From NCBI RefSeq assembly GCF_900496995.4, contig NC_044009.1, positions 51,028,505-51,092,504 of the forward strand: a stretch of DNA of 64,000 nucleotides. Reading direction: 5' to 3'. How positions within the stretch are numbered: position 1 is the stretch's first letter; each line of letters opens with the position of its first letter. The DNA comes from Aquila chrysaetos chrysaetos. Lineage: Eukaryota; Chordata; Aves; Accipitriformes; Accipitridae. A program made the translations under genes and the position numbers. Of this stretch, positions 1 to 12,235 are shown piece after piece. The notes beneath the pieces are model-generated. The model was not told where the DNA came from. It did not search any database and saw only the letters and a program-made list of their open reading frames with translations.

Positions 1-3000
1 AATTAGCATATTGAAAAGTTAACAGTAAAAATTTTACACAACGTTTTGTAGCAAATGGATTTTTAAGGCTTTCTTGAAAAGTTAAATGAAGCAAAAGTGG
101 CTTAATTGAATACTTCAAGGCAACTTTTTCATTGATTTGCATGCTATAAACTTCTTTAAATAGTTTAGGATTATTGTACTGTGTCAGACGTGAGCTATAC
201 CATCAGGGTATGTAGTACCTAAATTCAGCTTCGTTGTGTTATCAGATGTGATTTGCTAAAAACAAAAAATCCAGTAGCAATAAGTTTTTCATGTGGTTTT
301 GAATACTTTTCATAACAAACATACAGTGAAGCATGGTCCTGTTGACTTCAGTTTTGCTAAGCATATGTGCGTGGTTCTTAAATGAGAATTTAATTTGATA
401 TATTGGTTATTAAATGTTTAGATGTTTAAAGGCTTTAAAACATGCCTTCAATATCTTCATACTTAGAGATAATTCCAGCAATAATCTTGAGTTTCTAAAA
501 GGTTATTTTTTACTTTATATGTGAGACATTGTAGGTTGACATCAAATTTTTGTTACTCATACATAACCACAAATAAGAATATTTTGGTCTCTTTTTCCTT
601 AGTTGGATTTTTTTCTAAATTACTTTATGTTGGTAGATCATAATCTTCCAAATATTTGTATTTGTGCATTTTAGGAAATAGGGAGATGATTTACAGATTA
701 CTAGAATTGAACTGGTATTCACTCTAATAAGGGAAAAGAGGGGTGATTCCATACTGTTCTTCTAAATTTTCCAGTGTATAGGTTGAGTTACAGCAATTCA
801 GAAGCATTTTTCTGGTGGAAGAATAACAGCAATTTTCATCCACTTCGGAATTTCTTTTGAAAAGACTTTCTGGAGAGATTAATATTTCTTTTGCCACTTT
901 ATCAGGGCCAAACTTTAGAAGTATGTACATAGTTACCTTTTTGCACACAAGAAACTGTTGTAGTATTTATTTGGAGTCAGCTTATGTATCATTGAGCTCT
1001 GATGATATTTTCAAATGTCTGTTTGCCTTGCTTCGTACTGAACATCAAAAAGCCTTAGAAGAGGCTTTTTTTTTCTCTTTCCTTAAGAAGAACACTGAAC
1101 ATGAAAACGTAGACTATTTGTAAGTGCTTGTAGGCAGGTAAGAGATATAAAAGCCACTATCTTGGATTACTTTTGTATTGATCTGATTCTCATGTTAGAT
1201 CAGTGCTGATTTATTTAAGGCAGCTGTTGCAGCAGTTGCTGCATTTAACTGTTCTAATGACAATAAATGTGCTGGTTGTCCAATATGTAGCATATTCTTT
1301 AAGTCACTACTACAGAGTTATGCTCTAGAACACTGATAAGAGTTTTACAAACATACTTTCAAATTGCTCCCTTTTCCAGTCAGTTATTCTTAAAGCTCTG
1401 ACAACAAATACAATATGAGTTAAGTTTTGGTATGTAGTATCCTGACTTTAATAACCTTCTTTTGGTTTTGAAATACTTCCTTTTTGGATTTGTTCTTCTA
1501 GTTGCCGATCTCATTTTTCTGGATACAATTAATAATAATATTTAAAAAAATGACCAGTGGACAGCAAAATCTTCTTCATGAGAATCCATAAAGATTAAAA
1601 AAAATGGAGCAGAAGAATAGTCTAATGTTGAGGTCCATTAGGAAATTGCTTTGTTGTTCCATTGCTTTTTTCATCTTGTGAATCTTAAATACCTGAAGTT
1701 TTTGGCAGTTTACCAGTCACTTATATCAGATTTTTTTCTACATAAAAACTGCCATAATAATGATTTCTAGTTAAATTCTGTCAGTTCTCACTTCCTGAGG
1801 GAAAGCCCGCTTTGATGTAGTATCTTTAGAGCATAGGAAGGTGATGATGGGGTTAAAGGTAATACGAGTATTTAAATTATGAGTGTTACATGTGGTGAAA
1901 ATGTTTCCCTGGTCTTCTCTAGAAAATAAGTCCAGAACTAGGTACTTCAAACAAAACAAAAACAATCTTTGTACTCCTGTCTTCCATCCTTCAGTCAGTA
2001 CCCAGAGTATCTTTGTTAAAGAGGAGTATTGTGGTTGACAGAATTGAGCTGCAGCTGAGGTGGTGTGTAGCTGGAACTGCCTGTGTTGTTGTGTTTGGAG
2101 CTTGAGACTAAGAGTTGATTTAGGAGCTTGAAAGGAAGGAAAGTATGTGCTTGCCACGTCAACAGTCATCCATAAAAATAGGGGTTGTTTCAAGCTATGT
2201 CAATGGGATTTTTAACATAATCTTCAGGTTACAGGCTGATACAGTGAGCAAAATGTGGCAGCCTGAGAGGACACAAATTGAAAATCCATTTCAAGTGACA
2301 GCCAGTTTAGCTAGAGGTAGAGAGGCAGTTCTGCTGGATTTTTTTAATATAATCAATACTGATTTCAGAACATAAAGACACAAATTTTAAAATTCTTTCA
2401 ATGTAGAAAAGGTTTGGAGTTCTATATAAATAGGACTGAACAGTAGAAATAGAATTAAATGGATACAACAAAGTTTGAGGTTATGCAGATTTTTTTGCTT
2501 TAGGAAGAGGGCTCAGCAGTCAAAAACATATTAGCATTTTTATGATGATAGGTATTTACTCAGGTGTGTAATGCTGCAGTCTGACATTTATTTAAGTTTA
2601 GTGGCTGAAGGAAGGAATTACTTCTACTTGTTTGTGCCAGTTCAGCTGTTTGTGAGGCTGTACAGCAGAGTCTGCTTTTTTGATTGCGCTACAACTTAAA
2701 AATGTATTTCAAACTGTGGTCTTGCATTATAACAGTTACCATGAGCTACTAATGTGATTTGGCTGTGATGCATCCGATACTAAAATGCTTCTGAAGGAGT
2801 ATTTCCTAGCAAACAAAAACAATATTGATACCAGACAAGTCTTTGGAAATGTCTTAAGTACTGAATGTAGTTTGGGCAACCTGTGTAAGAAAGATGAACT
2901 TGGAAAGGCCTACTGTTGTGATGAGGTAGTGAAATGAAAAAGGGAATGAAAATGAAAATACAAAAAAGCCCCGGGATCATTGACTGTGGGATCAAGACTG

Positions 3001-6000
3001 AAGCTAAACTTGATGATTCTCCATAAATGTGTTGGAGAGGTAAAATAAGGGAAGGGTAAAGAAGGGTTTCCAGCTCAGTTGAATGGGTGAACCTTTAAAG
3101 GCTTGAATTTTTCAATACTGGGTCCTGCTTTTTCCCCACCATGTTATTCTGTTTGCCTGCATGTCCAAGGTAACCCCTCTCTCTATTTACACAAATCTGG
3201 AACCTGTCTTTCATACTGTTTAGCTAGCATCTGGACAAGGGCAGCTGTAGCTTGTCTGGATCTGCTGGTCAATGTATGTGGAGAATTTAGATTGTTCAAT
3301 GCGGTGTATACAGAGGGAGGAAGTTCACTTGTATCTCTAAGCTGTCAAGATAGCATTTATCTGAAGGTAGAACTTTTTTTTTTTTTTTTTAGTAGTTAGA
3401 ATTCTCTGTGGCCCCTATTTTATCTTTGGAAAATCTAACATGATAGAGAAGGGTATGAAGAAAAGCCAAATACTATCTCCTGAGCTGCTCTCTACATTAG
3501 ATGAATGCTTGTGTAGAGGCTTTGAATGGGTGTGCAGGCCCTTGCAACGAAAGTAGCCTACACCGAGACTTCCCATATCTGGTGTGCTGCAGCACGTGCC
3601 CTGGCAGCGAAGTACTGCAGGATTCCACTTGCTTTGGGACTCTCAAATCAGATGAACAGCTATGACAGGTATCTGAGATCATTGCTGGGAAACTCGCTGT
3701 CAGGCCTCAAAATAGAAATTCTGCTAGTTGCCACCACCAGCATGATAGTCATCCTTCAAAACGATTCATATCTTCCTAATCTAGTTTTGATATCCTTAGG
3801 TAGTTTATTTAGGCTTTAGTCTGGGAGCCTGGCTTCTGGTGAAGTGCCTTACTTTTTTAGTTTAGTAACAGCATTCTAAGACTCTGTGTGGAAATGGTGT
3901 TACTCGCATGTGTGCAATGGGAAAGCATCCCTAGCTACTTCATGAGCAGCTGCCTTACCTGAGCTTCATCCAGAGACAGTTGTAGATGATACCACCTAGA
4001 TAGTCAGCATACAGCAGAACCCCAGTTTTCAAGTTTTTAATCTCAAAACCTGAATGGAGTTCTTATTTGAGTTTTGTTTATACATTCAAACCTGCATACA
4101 GTATTGAGGGCCAGTTTTCTTGGGAGGAGTGGTGGGAAGGGACCTGTTAAGGCAAGCACTGTCCCTTTCAACTGTGCCATCTCCCTTTTTCTCACTTCCT
4201 TTTAAATCTTGGCTGACTTGAAACGGCTCTTCCTTTGAGGTCAGCTACTGTGATTATTTTCTATAGTGATTGATTTTTTTCTTTGTGTTTGGGGTTTTGT
4301 GATGGGGAGAGGAGGGTAATCCAAAATGGAAACTGTGTGTATTTCTAGTGCTAGTGCCTGTTTGGCCTGGTCTGGTTTTTTTGAACCTCTGAATCTTGTA
4401 GAATTTAAACTTTTCTGGTGAGTATTGAGCCCTGTGTTACTGGTGGTAGATTTTTACCATCTCATAATACCTTGTCTGTTGTGTTGGGCGGGGCGGGGAC
4501 ACGTTGGACCAGTAATGTCTATAAAAGCTACCAGCATGTATGAGGTGAGTGTCGTCCCAAGGCTGTGCTTCAAAAAACCAAACAATTTACAGAATCTTTC
4601 AAGCTTTTTTCCTCTACAAAATCATCAGACAGTAAATAAGAAAGGTTTTCTGTTTTGTGCTGCTCACACCTTGCAGTGACAGGAATGGCATGTTTGAACT
4701 TGAAAACATCAGCCTGTGTTTTAGTGTGTTCTCTTGAAGTCAGGAAGTGTGAAAAATAGCACTTATCTTAACTTGAAATTTCTAGAGATTCCCAGAGGAT
4801 GACAATCTTTATTTCAGAGGTAGCCAGCTGATGCTATTGATACCAGTTGTGCCATTACTGGCACCTTAATTTCTACCTAAAGAACATAGATGTCGCCTGA
4901 CCTCTTTTCTCCATTTTCTGCCACGTGCTTTGCTCTGAAATGATTTTGGAAAACTTGGACACCAGAGGTCTGGGGTTTTTTTCTCACTTCCTTAAATCTA
5001 GTCTTAAATATATTCGGAAGTACAAGGCAGAAAATGGAAGTTCTCTACAAAATTCTATTATGGCAGCATTAATTTCTTCTAACAATAGGACAAACTGCTT
5101 GGAGGGACTGCAGAGAGGAACACATATTGCAAAAGTAATTTCATCTTCTTTTTTTCCTTGAGCAAGAGTTCAGCAAGATTTAGACGCTGCTGTTACCCCT
5201 CCTGCAGTGGCCTCATCCTGAGTACTCCACGTATCACAATTGCCCCCTTAATCCCATTTTCCTTAATCACTCAGATGGAGGTGTTACTTTGGATGGTACT
5301 GTGGAGTCTCTCAAACTAACAATCAAGCTAAGAGATTCCTCATCTTTACTTGCATCCTTTTCCTTGAATTGTTGTGGCCTTATCCTTTAAAGTTGCATTC
5401 CATTAGTTCTGCCACCACAATTTCTAAAATCTCAGGTCTCTGAATACTATAGCTCTTTCTTTAAATGAATAAAAAGTTTAATAGTGTCAAATACTCTTCT
5501 GGAGAAGTCATCAGAATGAGTTCACAGTTTTATAGATGCACAGGTTTCTTTAACGTGGCTAATTACTGAAGCTTGAACTTCGAAAGGTCAAGTGGCCGCT
5601 TTTGCATAGGGATTCACAGGTAGAGAGTTTCTTCTAACTTGGATATTCAAAGGGCATCTCTTCTACAGATTCCAAAGTCCTAGTTCTTTCATTTGATTGT
5701 ATCTAATTTTATATTCAAAGGGCGTGTCTTCTACAGCTTCCAAAGTCCTAGTTTTTTCATTTGATTGTATCTAATTTTGTGTTGCGGGTCATGTTTGAAT
5801 ACTATTTTGTAGTCTGAAGTGGTATTTCCATTGAAAAAATTGTGTAAGTTGCATGATAGCTAATTCTACCAAATTTCTCTTACTAGAACTACAATATTGC
5901 AGTGCCTTTAAACTTTAAGTGGAACTTCACTGTAAAAAATGAAGTGCTGATGAGATTAAAAATGTGAGAGTGTTTTGGTCCATTGCTTGCAGCCTGGAGA

Positions 6001-9000
6001 GAAACGGTGATCTACTCAAGCTGTGTACAGAGTTCTGCAAGTATGTATTAATTCCATAGCTCATCTCAGAAAGGCTGATGCCTTGTGCACTGCCTGTTGA
6101 GTGTCAGAGAAAAGCTAATGAATGGTTCAACTCCACCTTCCATTGCCAGAGCCCCAGCCTTTGGATCTGTGACAAAAAGAGAGATCAAGTACCATGCGTG
6201 CTGTCTGATCATTTGTTTCCAAAGTAAAGTACATGTATGACCTGATTCTGTTTTAGAAGCTCTCATGGATCCAGGATTGATACCAAATGGTTTCTGTGTT
6301 GCTGAACTTCAAAAGCAGATGAATGGTTCAATATATTCTCTACACCGAGTAGAATCTGTATTCACACTCTCTATAATTTTTTTAAATAAACCCAAGATAT
6401 ATAGATACATATACATATAAAATAGCAACATTAAGTGGTTATAGCAGCTGACTTTTTAAAAAAATTATCTTCCATGCTGTTATGTGCAAAACTTGAAGAC
6501 ACATTTCTAGTAGAAAAGTGTTTTCTTGTTGCTGTCCATCTAGCAAACAAAGGGTTTCAAGGAGTTTTTAACAGTACAGTAGTGGAGTGATACTATTCTT
6601 CTCTTTTTTTTTTTTTTTTTTAATTTTTTTTTTTAACCACCTCCTTTCTCAGTTGTATTTCTTGTTTGTAGGTGACGTTATCCTCCATAGTTTCCACTAT
6701 ATTTAGGAACCTAGGCTCTTAAGACTTAGTGTAGTGCCATTAGGTAGATCATTCTTCAGTTTTTCAACACTGGATTCTTCCTCCGGAAAGCTCTTTTTCA
6801 GAAGTGTTCGTCTCGGCTAGGGAATTTAACACTTCCATGGCAGGCTCATCCATACAAGTTTTCCATTTTGGCAAGGTGTGAACTGCAAAAAAATTGAAAT
6901 ATTTTCAAATTATATGATGAGATATCTAAGCAAATATAAGTTTCCTCATACTCCACCCCCACCCCCCCCGCTGATCATACTATAATCCTGGAGAATTGAA
7001 GTTTTAATATAGCTGTTGTTATACAAAAAGCTACACTAAAACTTTCAAGTTTACTGTAGGACATGTGTTGAGTTGCAAACTCAATTTATTTTTTTCTTTT
7101 TAAATATTATTTTAGGAAAAGAAAAAAGCCTTTTAGAACATCAGGTCAATCTTTAAATTTTTAAGATTAACCTTTTAGCCTCTTAAAAGATAGTAAGTCT
7201 TGCAGACTTCTGCGCAGAGGCGCAGCACTTTGGTGGCATTTCTCAGTTCCTCCCCAATGACTTTTTGATTAACTACAATGCAGACTTGGTGGAACGCGCT
7301 GAAAAGGAGTATGGTAATGAGAAACTCTAGTCTGAAAAGGTATGCATCTTCTGTATAAGGCAGTGTGACAACAGTTCAGGTGACTAGGTACTTTACTATC
7401 TTGTTTATATTTTTCCTGATTCTTGCATTGCTTAAGTTAATTGCTGTTGTGTTTGGATTTAATGAATGTACTTTGGCTCAGTTTATATGAAGTACAGTCC
7501 TTGTTTGACCTACGAGCATTAAGAATTATGATAATAGGACTAATACTTGTCTAAAGGTCAACAAAGCATATTTTGGTACGTATTGGTGTGTATACTCCAC
7601 TCCTTATATGTTTGTGGATCTTGGTGCTCAGAATGAGTTCAAATTAATCTCAAACATCATACAATTGAAGTAGCCTTTCTACTGTAAGTATAGGTAGCTG
7701 CCAGACTAAGCTTTGCCCTTTCATTCTCTTATATACTAAGTTTTCTAGGGAACAGCAAAAAAAACCAAAAAAAAAAGTCCTTTTCTATCACATGAGTATT
7801 CCTGCATATAAATCCTTACCGATACTGTCATTAGTGCTTATAACAGAATCAAGTTCAAGTGCAGTGTAATGGACTTGCCTGGGTAGGTTGTGCAACCATG
7901 AAATACAGGTCTGATTACTCTTTCCATACTTCAGTGTTGCCGTTTGCATCTCAGAAACATATTAGATGGAAAAGGAGTCTGCAATTCTGTCTAGTGCTGG
8001 AAGACATGCAGAAATAAGTTCGAAATTTTATTTTTAGTTCCCTTCTAGTTAAGGATATGTTAGGTCCCTATTGGGAGTGCCCATCAGAGCAATCTCCATA
8101 AGTAGACTGGCTTTCAGAAGACTTGTGGTTTTTGGGGTTTTTTTGGTTGGGTTTTTTTTTTCCATGCTGATGTTGTAGATCCCAGTGCCATCAAACTAAT
8201 CTTTGCAGCCTTTTCACCAGTTTTCATGACTTCAGCTTAAAAATTTTGCTAGATTTCATAAACCAGCAAGGAACTGCAGATTCATCTTCCCTTTGACTGG
8301 AAGCCTTTGTGTCTTTATGTGGTGTCCCAACCAAGTATGCTGCAAAAGCAGTATTTGGGGATGGGAGTAGGACGCAGGGTGAGGGGGAGGATGTGTCTGT
8401 TTTGAAGTCTTCTCAGGAAATGAGGGAGATGATCATGATTATGTTTCAGACTTTTTATTAAAAATGTCATGAAACCTTTCCTGCATTACAGACCAATACA
8501 GTTGTGTTGCTCAGTTTCAGGTTTATAAATAAAGCTAGATGATAAAGTCCCAGAGTTTCTCTCTCTCTTTTCCCTCTGGGTGTAATGTAGTGGTATCCAT
8601 AATAGAGAATTTGTATTTCATCCAGTATCTTTCCAGAAATCCCTTTCGAAATTAGGGCTATGTTAGTATAGTCCTTCTTATTAGCTATGCATAGATCTCA
8701 TTGTTTGCCCCTCTTTAAATTAAAAAAAAAAAAAACTGGCTGGATTTTTTTTCAGGCATTCATATAGTCTTTCTGCTTGAAAAAAATGATAGCAAGTCCT
8801 TCAAATTCCTCCTAAGGTGAGGTTTTCCAGCTTGCACATGTGCACTCTAATAAAATTGCTTTCTGTGGTGCTAACAATTACAGTGTATCTTGTATTAACA
8901 GCAGTTCAGAAGTTCACTAGCAAACGTTGGTTTTCTTTCCTTACTGCAGCTGTTGTGGATGAACACAAATGTATAGTGGTACAGCAGCACACTAACTGCA

Positions 9001-12000
9001 ATATGATAACAGCATGTATTAAATGTGATCTGTCTTAACATGCTGAAACTAAACTATTATATATTTGAATATTCTTTGCTTTTTTTAGTGTGTTTTCCTC
9101 TCGGAAGCTTTCAGACTTTAAGTTCGGTCCATAGGATAGTGCTGGTGCTTTGCTCACGGCTTCTTTCAACAGCAGCATTTTGCCTTTTGAGATTCCTGAG
9201 GACCTGACAATTTCATGTGAAAACAATTTGTCAGCACTCAAAATGGTTATAGGAGTTTCATTATAGACATACTATGCCTAAATTGGGACCCAGATAAATT
9301 CGCTCTTGTTATAAATGCCAGCTGCCCTTCTCCTCTAAGACTTTGATTCCTGTGGAGGAGGTGGCAGAGCTGGTTATAAGCAGATGCTTCCTTTGTGCTG
9401 TGGGCTCAGGGCTGCCTTCTTTGTGTGGTTCCCCTTCTCTTCTTCCCTTGCTTCCACCATGTTCCCGCTTTTCTACTTTGAAAGATTAATCTAAGATTGT
9501 CCTGGTATGTCCATACATCAGTTCAATCTGGCCAGACCTATTGCAAATGGCTGCTCAGCCCCTAGAGAAGGTGTTATGGTTAGATGCTCCAGTCAGATCC
9601 AGAGTCACTAAACCAACAGTGTGATTGCTGGCCAGTCGGGTGGGTTGAACTGTTCAAGAGCGTTAATGAGTAAGAAAATGTGACTATAGAGAAAACATGT
9701 ATAAGGAGAATATTTGTGCAAAGTTAATTTTACTGTAGTTTCAGAATTTCATCAGATTCGGCTTGTCTGTGGTCCTTCAAAGCTAGGCTTGGCAGCAGAA
9801 GAAAAGGAATGGCACGTATGAGAGAAATCCAGGACTTCTGCTTTATTGCACTGACAGAACCAAATTGTTCAATCTGTTGCCTCATCTGTTTCTTGCCATA
9901 GCTGGGAGTTGTAAAGGTCAGGCCATTGCAGCACAAAGAATATAATAGTTAACATGCTGCATCTCGCAGTGTTACCAGCTGGCTAGTGCATTTCTCCCAT
10001 TGAACATCCAGGCTCTTTCCCAAAAAGCATAAGCAGCATCCTCTGCCTATTTTTGGGAATGCGTCAAAGTCAAAAGTTTCTGAAGGTGGGATGCCTGGTA
10101 TGGTCAGCACTGCGCTCGACTCTGACATCCTGTGCTGCACTTCAAGAGGGCTGCAGCAATTTTCAGTTTGAAATAATTCTCATCACCCTGAGAGGTGCAA
10201 CTTTTTTGGTCCCCGTACATCAGGTCTCTGTTTACTGAGGAAAAATTACCTTACCATCAGTTGTGTGCGTTTTGAGGAGGTGTTATGTGGTGGAAGCCCC
10301 TACCAGTGTACCAGTCTCCCCAATCCCCACCTCGTAGTGCTGTTGGGTAGAGTGTGTGGGTGACAAAGATTTCATCCCACAAAACAAGTTGGAGTTACAG
10401 CCGTTCTGCTTGTTATACCCTTGTGTAGGAGAATGAGAAGTAAGGGTATGGCTACAAAGCAATAGCTGGTGTATCAAAATTATTGTGAATATATGTGAAT
10501 AAAGGAGGTAATGAGTGATACAAATAAATATGTATGAAACTGACTGCTATGGAAGACCTTTTCTGTTTAAATCTGATCTTCAGCATGATGTGTAATATAA
10601 CTGTCTGTCTTGAAAATATCAGATGGGTCCACAAGTGAAGTAAACGTGCTTTGTCATCCTCCTGACCCTTCCTCAATTTTGAAGCGACTTCTCTGACTCT
10701 CTAGCTCTTTGATCTCCTTCTCTTTTTCTCCATGTTTTTAATACATGTTAAATGATGAAGCTTGCATGAAGATTAATGACACAGTCTTGGCAGTATTTGA
10801 CAAGATAAAAACAGAAGTAGAAGCCAGTTATTACTCCCTTCCAGTATTTAGTTACCAGTTTTGCATTCTAACACCCCTTTACCTTTGCAGAAACCAGACT
10901 GGTGCTTCATGTCACACTAAAACTATGAAGTTAGCTCCACTTTGAGGTGCTTCAGTCTGTTAATATTTGCTGGGGTTTGCTGTAGGTTCTCAGTAGACAT
11001 TGATGAATCAATTACACTTGTAAATTAAAAGACAAAATTAAATTCAAAAGGTCAGAAACTTTTATTTTGAAGAATACTGGGATGACAAAAGAATAAAAAT
11101 CACGTGATACCAGGATAGGTTAGCTAGTCTTTTCTGGTTCACCAGCATGTTTAATAGAGACTCCATCAGTGCTTTGGGTTCCAAACACCACTTGGCTTTT
11201 ATTGCCTGAAGCGTGCAGGTTAGCCATCGTGGTTGGTCCTACTGCATATGTTGGGTGCGCGCTGTGGGAAGGGGAGATGTGGCCCTGGGCCTTCTGAGAG
11301 CAGAAGCACTTGGTTATTGAGTTATGATAAAGATCTAATGTCTTTTATGTTGCAGTTGATTGACTGGGTGGGACCACCCAGCAAAAAACCAGTGCTGTCC
11401 TTGGAGATTAGGGACTGTTGCCTCACACCTATTGGTCTTAATTCCAGTTGCTCACTTGGCAAATCAGAATGACATAAAAGATACTATTTTAGCACAGCAT
11501 GTCTTATACTTCAGTGCTTTGTGTTAAGAAGCTACATCGCAGATGAAATCTAGGGGAAAAAAATGTTGATTTAAAACTGAATTTGTTAGTTCGGCTTAGG
11601 TTTCTAAGGCGTACTAACTGCTTTTTTGGCATGTGTAATGAGACAAAAATGCCTTTTGGTAAATTCTACTAGCTAAAAGTTCTTCTTTGGCTAATATTAT
11701 AACTAAATCTTTACTGTTCAGTATTTTAAATTTTCTCTGCTATTGCTATTCAGGGAAAAGCATTGTCATAACTTGTTCTTTATTGCTTCAAGTCTTGATA
11801 AGTTATCCAAGTCACTTTTTGACTTAACAGAAGATCTTTGTTTTATGTTTCAACACTTACTTGGAATGCTTGTGAACTTCAAATGTTTTCTTTATAAAAA
11901 AAAGGAGGGGAGAGGGCATATTGGTACAAATGGTGTATGATATTTTAGTACATCCTGGTTTTGACTGTTCATATGTTTCATCCTTCAGAATGCTGTTTAA

Positions 12001-12027
12001 TTGTGATTTACTTTTCATTCCTAAAAG
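1..12027 (+). other. ACVR2A: ACVR2A intron 1 (3' part)
   Basis: This is AT-rich intron with no exon I can support. It ends in a TTCCTAAAAG acceptor. It contains the 68-bp tandem duplication at 5643-5778, a T-rich tract near 6605-6635, a C-rich run near 6955-6969, a GC-box-like GGGCGGGGCGGGG at 4486-4498, and a 47-codon open frame at 7187-7327. There is no CpG-island-like stretch, so the promoter and exon 1 must lie further upstream. Several 60-140-codon open frames here lack splice context or any recognisable domain. Confidence 0.85.
5643..5778. repeat. 68-bp tandem duplication
   Basis: Two adjacent 68-bp copies, 5643-5710 and 5711-5778, each starting ATATTCAAAGGGC and ending GTATCTAATTTT, with only a handful of mismatches. 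A local duplication in ACVR2A intron 1. Confidence 0.93.
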
Positions 12028-12235
12028 GTGCCATACTTGGCAGATCAGAAACACAAGAGTGTATCTACTACAACGCTAATTGGGAAAAAGATAAAACAAA
12101 TCGCAGTGGTATTGAACCTTGTTATGGTGATAAAGATAAAAGACGACATTGTTTTGCTACATGGAAGAATATTTCTGGATCAATTGAAATTGTGAAGCAA
12201 GGTTGCTGGCTAGATGACATCAATTGTTATGACAG
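12028..12235 (+). CDS. ACVR2A: ACVR2A exon 2: ligand-binding ectodomain, first part
   Basis: 208 bp between a TAAAAG acceptor and a GTAAGT donor. It begins with the last two bases of Gly19 and ends with two bases of Arg88. It encodes most of the three-finger ectodomain, from [11 protein letters not shown] to DDINCYDR, with five cysteines and two N-X-S sequons (NRS and NIS). This is the activin-binding toxin-fold domain, extracellular after signal-peptide removal. Confidence 0.97.

Noticed and set aside
1771..2193. 140-codon minus-strand frame in ACVR2A intron 1
   Set aside because: No domain, no splice or promoter context, and composition typical of chance translation of intron.
2869..2887. 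CR1-like words (GGGCAACCTGTG) in intron 1
   Set aside because: Only a dozen bases match and flanking CR1 sequence is absent.
4486..4498. GC box as a possible ACVR2A promoter
   Set aside because: An isolated Sp1-like site without CpG island, TATA box or start-codon exon. The surrounding sequence is ordinary AT-rich intron.
9730..10140. Two adjacent minus-strand frames suggesting a decayed gene
   Set aside because: The peptides looked mildly protein-like, but I recognise no family and see no splice sites or poly(A) tail to support a retrocopy.
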